Shown here: positions 33,307 to 43,700 of the stretch, in pieces
Numbering within the stretch: the first letter of the stretch is position 1
Layout: every line of letters starts with the position of its first letter
NCBI GenBank assembly: GCA_001969505.1
Contig: LSSK01000026.1
Location: 1-47,604 of the forward strand
Direction of reading: 5' to 3'
Length of the DNA stretch: 47,604 bases
From: Zancudomyces culisetae
Lineage: Eukaryota; Kickxellomycota; Harpellomycetes; Harpellales; Legeriomycetaceae
The notes under the pieces: model-generated
The model's input: only the letters and a program-made list of their open reading frames with translations
Database searches by the model: none
Told to the model about the DNA's origin: nothing
Program-made: the position numbers and the translations under genes

Positions 33307-34674
33307 TATTAATTTTTTTCAATGAGTGTGCCTGCTGGATTCCAGTGTTATTGTTGATACTATTGACCTTTTGTTTAAGTAATAAAAAGTTGAAATGGAA
33401 AAGCTGAGAAATTAATGTTCGTCCTGTTATTTAACGTGCAAAAACCAGAGACTTGTTAAAACTACGCCACTCGTTCCAAGTGATTTCAAAAATATCGCTT
33501 TTCATTGGCTATAATGGGTGCTTTTCGTGGATTAGTAACATTGCAAATGCATATTTATGTGGATCTAGTTTTTTTAGCAAAACCTTTTTTATATCACAAC
33601 TTTAAAATGGCAAGGATAACAAAAGAATGAGTACTGGAAGGATCTGTTGGAAACCACTACAGCATAAAAGTTGCCTACATTGAATTATAAATGGCCTTTA
33701 CGTATTTTCGGCTCAAAGAAAAATTCTTTTTTGAAAGGATGTGATCATACGCATTACAATTAGTGGTAGGCACATTAAACACATGGGTTGTAAGGGGAGG
33801 CAGATCAAAGCTACGTCATCATTATTGTGATAAGTATATGTCGTTTAAAAGGGTCAAATAAACATTGTAAATCCCTAGACACTTGATATAGGAAGGGCGG
33901 AGCAGTGCTATAAGCGATAAAAGCACACCTTATATTCTCCTTAGGGTCAGATAGGGACTAAGTCGGGTGAAATAAAATTGGCATCAAAATGGTGAATACA
34001 ACATATCATTAAGTCAGCCACCAAGTTTATCACCTCATTTTATGGGCCTTTTTGCACTGCAATATTGTTTGCATCCCATTTTTTGTCACCAATATGGCTT
34101 CCAGTTAAGAATATTGGTTTGTATGTACAACAAAGTCATTTGAATAGGCGTGGGGCTAGAACTATTGTGTTGTTTTGGAAATTGAATGCGGGACCAAACA
34201 GGAATGATGCAACGACACATTTATTCACTTTCTCACTAATAGAGGTTTTGTTGAGTAAAATCACACTCACGTACTTTGCGATTTGTGTTTTATACTAAGT
34301 ACTCTTTTTTATACAGAAATAAAGGGCAACATAATAAAAAAACAAAATAATGTGGTGATTGATATATTGATATATGCATTCTCTGCGATAATGAGATTTA
34401 ATTTTAATCATTGAAAAAGCGTTCACAGAAAAAATAAATCAGGTTTTTGATATCTACCACAAAAATAAAATTATGCTAACCATGATATCTGTAGGCATCG
34501 CCTTGGTGGTTATTTTGGGTGAATGGTAGTTCTGGAATTGCGCTGCATACGCAATTAATAACAATTATGACCTGTTTTGTTTGTGCGAAGGTCTAAATGG
34601 CTGTTTGTAATGTTACCATACCCTCTCCCAATAATAGAATTAAGTAAAAAATAAAAAATACACACATCTAGTAT
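33307..34674. other. 1.4 kb upstream of NAS2, no confident gene
   Basis: Only short frames are visible: 38 codons at about 33512 on plus, an 18-codon hydrophobic peptide at about 34473 on plus, and 77 codons at 34065-34298 on plus. None resembles a family. Some could be exons of an intron-rich gene that I cannot assemble. Confidence 0.4.
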
Positions 34675-35076
34675 TCAGTCTTTCAATTCCAAAGGGACAT
34701 ACCAATGCCCGGCGGTTGTGCGCATTAACAGGGACAAGGTTTTGTCACATTCAAAGGTATTGTTCAAATTTACAACATCTGGTTTGGCTATAGAACCAGA
34801 TGGCGTGTTTGTTATGTAACAATATGATATAACTATATTAGATTATACACACAACATAATATATAAGAGAATAATGTTACTGGTTTGTAAGTGTTCGGGT
34901 AGAGGGATGTAGAAGGTGCCTTGATGTTTAGTGGACCAGGATAGCTCATATGATCCTTGAGTTTGCAGCCTGCCTTTTTTTTCATTTTTCTTTAGATGTA
35001 ATGCTGGATTCTCCTCCCCCGCATACACTCACCCTACAGAGTGTGGGTAGATTCCAAAAGGATACGAAACGTTCAT
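34675..35076 (-). CDS. Candidate small spliced protein, 81 aa, three exons
   Basis: Exons in coding order are 35033-35076, 34881-34969 and 34675-34787 (246 nt, all frames compatible). Donors are GTGAGT and GTAACA; acceptors are GGCAG and CTATAG. The ATG context is AAAATGAAC. The product reads as a compact, well-mixed protein: it begins MNVSYPFGIYPHSVG, passes YELSWSTKHQGTFYIPLPEH and ends LLMRTTAGHWYVPLELKD, with two similar aromatic beta-like motifs (GTFYIPL and GHWYVPL). I do not recognise the family. The first acceptor is CAG rather than the TAG seen at nearly every other intron here, which weakens that junction. Confidence 0.4.
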
Positions 35077-35656
35077 TTTGCCGCTTTGCTCATTGTAGCT
35101 TGTTATTTTGCCATTGGAAAGAAGGCAAAAAAGGCATAGAATAGGTCATGTAAAAATGCACAAGGTATAACAAAACGCATCTCAATGGTTCTTTGAGGTC
35201 ACATTCTCGTTTTTGGTTTGCTGGAGCAGCTACAAAATATTAAAATGCAGCTTTACAACACATTTTTGAATAATTGGATCTTTTTTATTTATTTTTGGTT
35301 TATTATATTATTATTTCTTTTACATATTTCAAAAGAGGTTTACAATAACCAACTAATGGGAAATATAGTTGACCTTTGTAATTACAAATGCCAAAAAAGA
35401 AAAAAGACCATAAAGAGAATTTATAGCCGTAAAAGTAAGGGCAAAACAAAGAAAAATGATAGACAAAAAATGGAAAAAATAGGCTCAAAATAGTAGGCCA
35501 ATGGATGCAAAGTTTGAAAGCAAACAAAAATAGCTTTAAAATTTCTTGTGTTTTTCCTTTTCCGTTACTTTTTTCTCAAGTTTGCCAAAATATCAAGAAA
35601 AATCACAACAAAAAATTTCCCTTACACACACACACAAAAAAAAAACTCAACACAAA

Positions 35657-35767
35657 ATGCTCTCAGATGACCCTTTTTTTTTGTCTAAAAAGAAGGGCAA
35701 GGACCTGAAGGCTGGAGGTGGGGATGAGGATGAGGAGGTAAATCTAGAAAGTGATGGCAAGCTATAG
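35657..35767 (+). CDS. Candidate 36-aa acidic peptide or first exon
   Basis: ATG frame after a purine-rich leader with a CA repeat. It encodes MLSDDPFFLSKKKGKDLK followed by a Gly patch and an acidic DEDEE. A GTAAAT donor-like site falls exactly after the acidic run (about 35738), so this may be the first exon of a longer gene whose next exon I could not find. No family is recognised. Confidence 0.25.
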   Translation: MLSDDPFFLSKKKGKDLKAGGGDEDEEVNLESDGKL

Positions 35768-36470
35768 ACAGGAACAAAGCAAAAAAAAAGAGAAAACACT
35801 ACAATACATTGTTGGTCATCAAAATCGGTTTGTAACACCCACTCACGTCTTGTCTTCATTGGTGCCAAGAGGATTACTAATACATGCTCTTGCGTATACC
35901 TCTTCCAAATATGTTTTGTAGTTTACACCATCATGGTGTTCATTCTAAATTCTCTGATAGGCACTGTGCTCTAGTTTTTTTTTTTACATCTCAGCCTTTA
36001 TCTATTACACTAATCATTCGTAAATACGTTTTACCACTGTCTACAGAATGTATGTTCTGTTATCTCTTTGGTGGTGGCCATATATATTTTTTAAGGTCCT
36101 CTAATACTGGCGATTTAATTCTAGTTCCAATCCCAATTCCAATTGCATATACAAATCTGGTTGATAAAAATATGTGGAAAAAAAAACGACCAAGGAAACA
36201 AAAGTGCGGCGATTTGGTTTTCTTTACTGTACATTTTCATAGTGGGTTGATACCACCACACGTATTTCTTCTAGCCTTATGGGCTTATCTTTGAATACAT
36301 TTTTTATAGACTATCAAAAGCTCTTTACGAGCAGTTATAGCATTAATAACAACTTTGGTTTCCCGGTTTATGGGCTAGCAAAAGTAAAACAGAGTTCCGA
36401 TTATTCCAAAATTTTTTGAGAAATGCACAATAGGAGATGTCCTGGGATGAATATGTTAAAATGTGAATTT

Positions 36471-36530
36471 GGCGGGTGGGGGAGTGGGGGAAAGTGAGGG
36501 AGGAGGGAGGAGGGAGGAGGGAAGGGAGAC
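36471..36530 (+). repeat. G-rich GGAGGGA tandem tract
   Basis: Sixty nearly pure purine bases begin GGCGGGTGGGGGAGTGGGGG and continue as GGGAGGA repeats. The many runs of three or more G could form a G-quadruplex on the plus strand. It lies about 1.1 kb upstream of the RING gene. Confidence 0.8.
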
Positions 36531-37019
36531 AAAGCATGAAGATTCACAAATTATAGTTTTTGTCTGGTGTTTTTTTTTTTTGCTCAGTTAGGTTAGCAAG
36601 TAAATTGGAAGGTTTTCTTTAGTCTTACGTTTTTATTTTCTAATTAACTGTAAGATTGGTAAATAAAGGAAAAAAGTAAAAAAATTAGCAATTTCAATAG
36701 GAACATCAACTGATGAAATTATTAATAGAAAAAAAGATACCAATAACTGCGCATTTGTTTATTTGAGTTTAACAAAACCCGCGAAAATAAAAATAAAGGC
36801 ACAGGAAGTTGCGAGAATAGAATTTCCTGGCTTGGTTTGAAAGAAAGAGTGCCAGGATGGTAGGAGGCAAATTGGCAAAGTTTTTTGGTTAAATAAATAT
36901 TTATTGAACCTGAAGAATAATTACCTGTTTCATTAAATGCGGAATATGACCAATTTAAACAGTCATTTAAATGTATGTAATGTTCTGTGTTTGTTGCTGT
37001 TTTCAAAAGAAAACCGGGC

Positions 37020-37178
37020 TTAAAAAGGTTTGTAAGTAGCGACATAAACGAAATCTGTTTTATAAAATCTAGTTGCTTTCAGATCAAGCAATTGAGTAGA
37101 CAATTCTTCTAAAAAGGAGGGGGACGGAACAAAATCAATAATAGGATCAAGGGTGTTTTTCAGAGATAAAAGTGACAT
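37020..37178 (-). CDS. Candidate small protein, 52 aa
   Basis: This ATG frame has balanced, protein-like composition, with FVPSPSFLEELSTQLLDLKA followed by an aromatic/basic end (RFYKTDFVYVATYKPF). A longer open stretch upstream to 37244 lacks an ATG. A second frame (36722-37045) overlaps its end. No family is recognised. It would be divergent from the RING gene, with about 500 bp between starts. Confidence 0.25.
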   Translation of the reverse strand: MSLLSLKNTLDPIIDFVPSPSFLEELSTQLLDLKATRFYKTDFVYVATYKPF

Positions 37179-37672
37179 ACAATCAACCTGCACCAAAGGG
37201 AAGAGAGTACTCAAGTGTATGTTTACAAGTATAGAGTGAATCAAGTAATCGCATAATAAGAGGGGTCGAATTCAAACAATATAATAGATCAGTCATATAG
37301 GATCAGCGCAAGCCGAGGTTGTCCTCAGGACGTTAGAGTAATAGAGCGGGCCTAGTCCAAGAACAAAAAGGAACGCAAAAGAAGAAATTAAAAGGCGCAT
37401 AAATTATTATAAATACTATTACAAATAGACGATCCCTTATTACGACAATTAAAAATAAGGGTATTGGATTTTTGTTTGAAAAGACTATATATATTCGTTG
37501 AAGGTATAAATGTGCAAAGTATATGCATGTAAATAGAGAATTGATAAATCCATATCATTTTTTCACGAATAATATAAATTAATAAGCAACAAGGGGAGGA
37601 GAGAACCAGGAATAGACTTGAAGTAAGTTTATAAATATATAAACAAGTAAACGAGCTAATGAAATAATAAAA

Positions 37673-40378
37673 ATGGGACAGACAACAAGTACACTTTCGA
37701 GAGAGGAAGATAATAGAGAGGGAGTAGACATGGAAGAAGATCGCAAAAGCAAGGAAAGTATAGATAGCGTGGGACCAGCTGCAAAGATTCAGAAGCTTGA
37801 AAATAGCGATGGTACTGAGGATAGGAACAGGGTTATGGAGGACGGGCGGAGAGGGGTGGCAGGTCAAAGCGATTATAACCCAGAAAGCAGTTCGACGTCG
37901 CACAGTGTATATCGAACAGGATATCATGGAGAAAATATTGTTCACTGCACTAGAAAGAAGCGAAAGCGACTCTCAAGACAATCATGTGTAGAATATGAGA
38001 ATAAAAAAAGAGATGGGAAAGAAAAAGAAGTGGAGGAGGCGGTAGACGTGGCAGAGATAGCAGCAGAGCCACACAGCGAAAAAGAAGCAGATGGGGATGG
38101 TCGTGAGGAAGAGTGCACAATGGAGCACATAGAAGGTCGTCGGGATTTAACAGGAAAGTTTAGGGAGGAAAATGAAATGGAGACAGAGGTTGAACTGGAA
38201 AGTAATATAGAAGGTAGGACAGATAGAGAAAGCACCCACGAAAGTATGATGAAGCATGCTGGCGAAGAATGTGGGATTAGCGCTGAAACAAATAGTGAAG
38301 AGCGAAAGGAAGAGGAAGAATGTAGAAAGGAAGAAGATGTGACTGAGAAGAGTGATGAGGGGTCAGAGGAACGAGAGGATGTGAGGGACGAGGTAATACC
38401 CGAGAGAACAGAAAGTAGTGAGAGAGGAGAGGAGCAAATAAGAGGGGAGGAGAGGGAATCCCATGAGGGACAAGAGGCTGGGAGGGGAGAGGAGCAATTA
38501 GAACAAACAGTAATAGACAATACTTCGGGGACATTTGACCGAGCAAGTTCTAATAATTTGCTGGCGGCAGCAGTAGCTCGGTCAGTGATTAGAGCGACGA
38601 GGTTGGAGTTTGACAGGAACCATCAACTGTTTAACGAACAAGAGGGGGCGCGGGAGAATATCTGGCCTACAATACGGGGAAGTATTGAGCGGGAGTTGGA
38701 GATAAATATAGGGATGTTTATACTAGAAATATTAAATTCAGGGATGAATTCGACTTCAACTTTAACGCATGATGGGCAACCAGCAGAGCCAGTACGACAA
38801 GAACAACAAGAACAGGCAGCGCAACAGGAACGACCAGAGCAAGCAGAACAGTCAGAAGGTATTGGCGAGGAAGGAGGTGATAGCCAACCAACAAATACCA
38901 ATGAATATAGTGGGCTGTCTCGATCTCAAGAGGGAGCACATTTGGGGAGTTTATCCATGGGTTTGGAAGGTGGTATACAGACAGAAGGGCGAATGCCGGA
39001 CGATGATAGCAGTTTAAATAGAGAAGGAAATGTTGGAGAACAAGAGTTCCAAAACGCAGAAAGATACATAGATATTCCAGGAAACTATCAGTTCCGAGTG
39101 TTCCCAATTTTGGTAGAACCACAAACTCAACAACCACAAACTCAACAACCACAAACCCAAACTCAAACCCAAACTCAACCACAAACTCAACACCAAGAAC
39201 AAGAACAAAGTCAAACAGATATTCCAACGAATCCACCAAGCAATGGCGATGCAGATGAAGAGGAATCAGTATCTTCGCGGCTACACCGGATTCTTGGCAA
39301 CCGAAACACACTAGCACAACGGGTCAGTACACAGCGAGAAGCGCTGAGAAGGATGTTGCATGGCCAAAATGCCGGCCAGCAACAAGTCCCCGTTATTATA
39401 GTTGGTGTGCAGTCGCGGTCTCCTGGAACAGGACTTGCCCAATATACTCCATCACCTCTTTCTGCTGAACATCCTTTATCATCACAGAACACTAATAGCG
39501 AACAAGATGCAACGCCACAAGAATCTCAGGTAGATACATACCCCGAAGCTGACACCGGCTCCAACTCAAACATCGATACAAACTCCACTCTCAACAGACT
39601 CCATTTGGGCCGATTCCGCTCATTGTTTGACCGGATCTACAGCAGACTATCCCGCTTTGTTCCAGGAATGCATACCAATAATTCTTCATCTGCTGGGGTT
39701 CAGCAACAGTCCCAGTCTGGTCAAGGCCCCGCCACAGGTTTGTCTTCTCAAGATGCCACAAACCCTGCCACGAATATGAACAATGCTGCTTTAGGCAGCA
39801 ATGGTTTGGTTGTCTACGTCTTTGCCACAACTTTTGCTCTCACTCATCCTTTGTTGCTTTCTTTTCTTGCATCTTCTCTCTTTCCTGGTTTGATGGACAG
39901 CAACGAGTCTCTCCTAGCTAATGCCAGCAGTGGTCAAATGTACGACGACTTTGTCGCCTTTGCAGATCTCCTGGGACAAGTGAGACAGCCAACTGCCACT
40001 ATTGAGCAGGTCGATGCCCAGTTACCCATTTATGAGTACTGCTGCCCTCCGTTATCTGACCAGCAACAAAATGACCCCGATACAACTCCTGCTGGTCCTG
40101 TTCTTCTCAAGCGGTTTGTTCAAGACTCTTCCCTTCACACTGACAGCAAGTGTGGTGATGATATGTCTCTACCGACCACCACACAAGAGCAGGTTGCTAC
40201 TGACTTTTTGTCTTGTGAAAAGTGTCTGATATGCTTAGAAGAATACAAACATGCAGATCGATTGAGGGTTTTATCTTGTCGGCATGGTTTCCATTCTGAC
40301 TGCATTGCAAGCTGGATAACCAAGGGTGCCAACAAATGTCCTGTATGTCGAGCAGATGCCGTAAAATCTGCCTCTTGA
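37673..40378 (+). CDS. Large RING-H2 protein, probable myristoylated E3 ubiquitin ligase, 901 aa
   Basis: Probable E3 ubiquitin ligase. It is unspliced with a clean ATG (AAAATGGGACAG). The start MGQTTS has Gly2 and Ser6, an N-myristoylation consensus. Residues of about 60-290 are very acidic and Glu/Arg-rich. A Gln/Thr repeat (PQTQQPQTQQPQTQTQTQTQ) and Gln/Ser-rich linkers follow. A hydrophobic stretch near 705-735 (VVYVFATTFALTHPLLLSFL) may touch or enter a membrane. The C-terminal RING-H2 finger has Zn ligands C851, C854, C869, H871, H874, C877, C889 and C892 in the order C-X2-C-X14-C-X-H-X2-H-X2-C-X11-C-X2-C. Only the ends are family-like; the middle is disordered and fast-evolving, as in quality-control ligases such as San1, but that comparison is by architecture only. 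The gene converges on the 5-phosphatase. Confidence 0.88.
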   Translation: MGQTTSTLSREEDNREGVDMEEDRKSKESIDSVGPAAKIQKLENSDGTEDRNRVMEDGRRGVAGQSDYNPESSSTSHSVYRTGYHGENIVHCTRKKRKRLSRQSCVEYENKKRDGKEKEVEEAVDVAEIAAEPHSEKEADGDGREEECTMEHIEGRRDLTGKFREENEMETEVELESNIEGRTDRESTHESMMKHAGEECGISAETNSEERKEEEECRKEEDVTEKSDEGSEEREDVRDEVIPERTESSERGEEQIRGEERESHEGQEAGRGEEQLEQTVIDNTSGTFDRASSNNLLAAAVARSVIRATRLEFDRNHQLFNEQEGARENIWPTIRGSIERELEINIGMFILEILNSGMNSTSTLTHDGQPAEPVRQEQQEQAAQQERPEQAEQSEGIGEEGGDSQPTNTNEYSGLSRSQEGAHLGSLSMGLEGGIQTEGRMPDDDSSLNREGNVGEQEFQNAERYIDIPGNYQFRVFPILVEPQTQQPQTQQPQTQTQTQTQPQTQHQEQEQSQTDIPTNPPSNGDADEEESVSSRLHRILGNRNTLAQRVSTQREALRRMLHGQNAGQQQVPVIIVGVQSRSPGTGLAQYTPSPLSAEHPLSSQNTNSEQDATPQESQVDTYPEADTGSNSNIDTNSTLNRLHLGRFRSLFDRIYSRLSRFVPGMHTNNSSSAGVQQQSQSGQGPATGLSSQDATNPATNMNNAALGSNGLVVYVFATTFALTHPLLLSFLASSLFPGLMDSNESLLANASSGQMYDDFVAFADLLGQVRQPTATIEQVDAQLPIYEYCCPPLSDQQQNDPDTTPAGPVLLKRFVQDSSLHTDSKCGDDMSLPTTTQEQVATDFLSCEKCLICLEEYKHADRLRVLSCRHGFHSDCIASWITKGANKCPVCRADAVKSAS

Positions 40379-40782
40379 TTTGTTTCCACTATTTTCCACT
40401 TTATCTTTTTTTTTTATCTTGACCTTTTTTCCATCTTCAGGTCTAGTACTTTATTCCTTAACAACTTGTTAGTATTATTACTACTAGTATACTTATATTT
40501 TATGTATTAGTACCATAAAAATGACATTTAATCATTTTTTCAAGTTTTTTAATGCTCTTGAAATTTCTATTTTTTATTTCAGTGGTTTAATAATAATTTT
40601 ATTCCATTAATAACGACTAAATCTAGTTTGATTATTTCTTTTTTTTTTTTGTTAAGGATTTATGCTATGATATAAGCATAAGAGTATATCCAATCCAAAT
40701 ATTAAAAAAATAAATAAAAATTAGTTGATCAAGTTAATTTAAATATCAAAAAAACAAGTCCTTTTTTTTTTCCCTTGTTAGT
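40379..40782. other. Convergent 3' flanks of the RING and 5-phosphatase genes
   Basis: 404 bp of very AT-rich sequence with T runs and several AATAAA/TAATAA motifs (for example 40709-40717), suitable for 3'-end formation on both strands. No gene is seen. Confidence 0.6.
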
Positions 40783-43700
40783 TTAAAGCTCGTACGATAC
40801 CACTATAAATATATCCCTTCCACCAACTATTCTCAGTACCAAAATTTCGTCATGTCTACCACTAACATCATTACTACCACTAGTATCGTTATTTTTGTTG
40901 TGATCGGTGTTAGGTTTCACTGCTTTTTCGTAATAAACGAGATAGTCATCTTCATCAATACTGTCCTCTTTACTTTCAGTACTCTTTTCATTAATGACGC
41001 TGGTATTACCCGAATCGCTACTATCACTACTACCACTACTATCACTACCACTACCGCCACCAGGAATATCAGTGTTTATGGGATCTTTCGCTTCTACAAC
41101 ACTATTACCATTCTCAATTATACTTGGATTACTACTAGTTTCTTGTTTTGCCGCTGTAGAACTTGCCTGTGGTGATTCCGAGTCGCCAGCTGGTGCAATA
41201 GCCTCATCTTTCTGTTGTTGTATTTCTTTTGTCTCTTGTTTCTTGCTGACATCTGTATCAGCACCACTACCACTACCACTAGATCTATCTCCTTCATTCT
41301 GCACTAAACTTGAATCGGCGATAGATAACACTATCTTTTCTCCTTCACTTTCACCCTTGGTCTTGTAGATTATCGCTTCAATTTCTACTTGAGATCCTGG
41401 CAATACTACACCTTTTACTGGATTAACCCAAATTTGAGAGTCATTACATATACCATTATTGTCTGTAATCCTATCACTACCACCACCACTACCACTCCCA
41501 GCTCCTGGTTTTTCGGTGTTGGGGAGTGAGGCTATTGCTGAACTTGATACAAATTCAAATTTAATTCCATCCTATTTATTTTATTTTATTTTAATTTTAT
41601 TATTTTTTATTATTTTAGAAAACCATCATTGTTATAATTACTGCAACCTTTTTAAGTATACATATATAAGTGTAATAATAACAACACCAAACTTTTCGTT
41701 TATAAATTTTTTGTTCCACAAACATTGGTTTGTCCAGTTTACACTTTTTTATATTATACGTTTTTATATCACCTCACAACTTTTTTATTTATTGTTGTGT
41801 TTGTATTTATTTACTTGTAGAATATTATATACAATATCATTATCAAGAACATGATTATATAATATCTGTTTCTAACGTTTCTTGCACCTGTAAGAATACT
41901 GCCTCTTGCAATAGTATCACTACCACTACCACTACCACTAGTACTATTAATAGATGTGTAATTCACCTTTGATAAATTCGTCAATGTCAGGCTTCCACTG
42001 TACCGCTTGCCATACTCTATTTTTCCAAAGTTGATCTCATTGCTACAACTGCCTCCTTCTGCCTCGCCCGCTTCTCCCTCCACTCCACTAATGCTAGTAT
42101 TGCGTATGGACACAATAGGCATACTTGCATTTTCCTTGATATTCATTTCTTCCAAAATAGTGCTGTATACCTGCGAATACTTTTCTGGAGAAAAACCAAC
42201 AGTGTCAATTTCAAATATTCCAAATACTGGTTTATGATCACTCGTGTTTTGGCTGGGCTCGGAGTTATACTCATAACACTTTATCACACCTCCTTTATTG
42301 ACACTGGTATTGTATCCTGTACTGCTATTATCACTTCCACTAACACGCCCACCAGGTTCTGGTCCCACTTCTACACCTTCAGTTCTCAATACTGGTCCCG
42401 AGCTTAAACCTGTAAACACACTTGGCCCTGGACTTGACACCGATCGAGGTTCTACTGCCATCGTAACAGCTGGTTCTGTCACTTGTTCGCTTTGCTGAAC
42501 ACTCATTTGTTGAGTTGCATTAGCGGCGCCAAGTTGCTGCTTATCAACGCTTTTATCGCTGGCATCACCACCGGTGTTCCTACTGGCATTTTCACCATTA
42601 TCACCCTTGAAAATTGCACTGGCATTTCTGCTTATATTTCCACTGGTATTTCCGCTGGCATTTCCACTAGCACCTATACTGAGATTCCCGCTAGTGTTTC
42701 TACTTATGTTTGCACTGACAGGATTGCTACTACCGCCAGATAGCTTTGGATTCTTCCAATAAAGGATCCGATCACACCACGCCGGATTTCTCTTGGGATC
42801 AAAGTTAGCTGTTCCTTGTATATACCTGTAGGTGGGCAAGAATTTTATTTCCTCTTCTGTAAACATTTCGAACGCCAACCTTTTTTCTCTGGATATATAC
42901 AACTGGTCTAACCCTAACAGTAGTTTGTAATTTCCTGTACCAAGCAGGTTGTTTATTATGTTCGTTGGTGCCTCAATGCGATAATTCAAATCTCCAAACC
43001 AAAACACATAGGATGAGTCAAATATCTTCTTCACCTCCATAATCTCTTTTTCCTGCTGTAGCTGCTGCCTTTGTCCACCAACACTCCCTTTCCGATCATC
43101 AGAGTCCATGCTGGTTTTGGTGGCATCTAAATTAACATCCTTGAGCTCTCCCTTAAATTCCATTCTCTTTATGAGTTCTTGGAACTGATAATTTCTTTTG
43201 CTGGCATTACCCTCCTCGTGAACCAGGTGCGAATTAACAAATACGATTGATGTCTCATCTATCCGCATTCGAATTCCTACACCGCCCTTGTTTCCCATGT
43301 ATCCGAGCAACCCAAGTCCCATATGGTAGCTCTGCACCTGTCTTATGCGGTCTACTTCGGTGTTTTTGCAGAATACCAGCAACATCATCCCCACTAGCTG
43401 TTTAGATGCCACCTTTACATACTCTAGCCCATGGTGCTGCAGGCTTTTGTTTATACAGTGCGTCCACTCGTTTTCTTTGGTAACATCATAGTAAACATAT
43501 GACCCTGCACTTAAATCCATTTCTTGTAGCCTTTTAAATTTAAATTTATACTCAGCTTTAGCTCGTTACTTTGACCATCCGTTTTTTTAAAAACGCTCTA
43601 TCTAATGTGTAAAACATTTTTTTTTATACACAGAATACTATTGGTGTACTTACCCAATTACCAAGAGCATCGGATCATATTTTGCTAATCTACTTTTACT

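Larger units (their letters stand above)
35768..37672. other. 1.9 kb upstream of the RING gene with weak frames only
   Basis: A 136-codon plus frame at 35884-36294 is hydrophobic and biased and has no family resemblance. Minus-strand frames at 36722-37045 and 37020-37178 are listed or mentioned elsewhere. The last 400 bp before 37673 is AT-rich, with TATATA motifs about 30-190 nt upstream of the RING start, and is probably its promoter. No tRNA-like A and B boxes were seen. Confidence 0.4.

Noticed and set aside
35884-36294. 136-codon plus frame
   Set aside because: It has a biased hydrophobic composition, no recognisable motif and no splice partners; treated as chance.
37388-39492. Long minus-strand frames opposite the RING gene (for example 37388-37945, 37942-38520 and 38718-39317)
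   Set aside because: They are antisense to a continuous 901-codon frame with a RING finger, and their Ser/Leu/Val/Phe bias mirrors Glu, Gln and Arg codons on the other strand.
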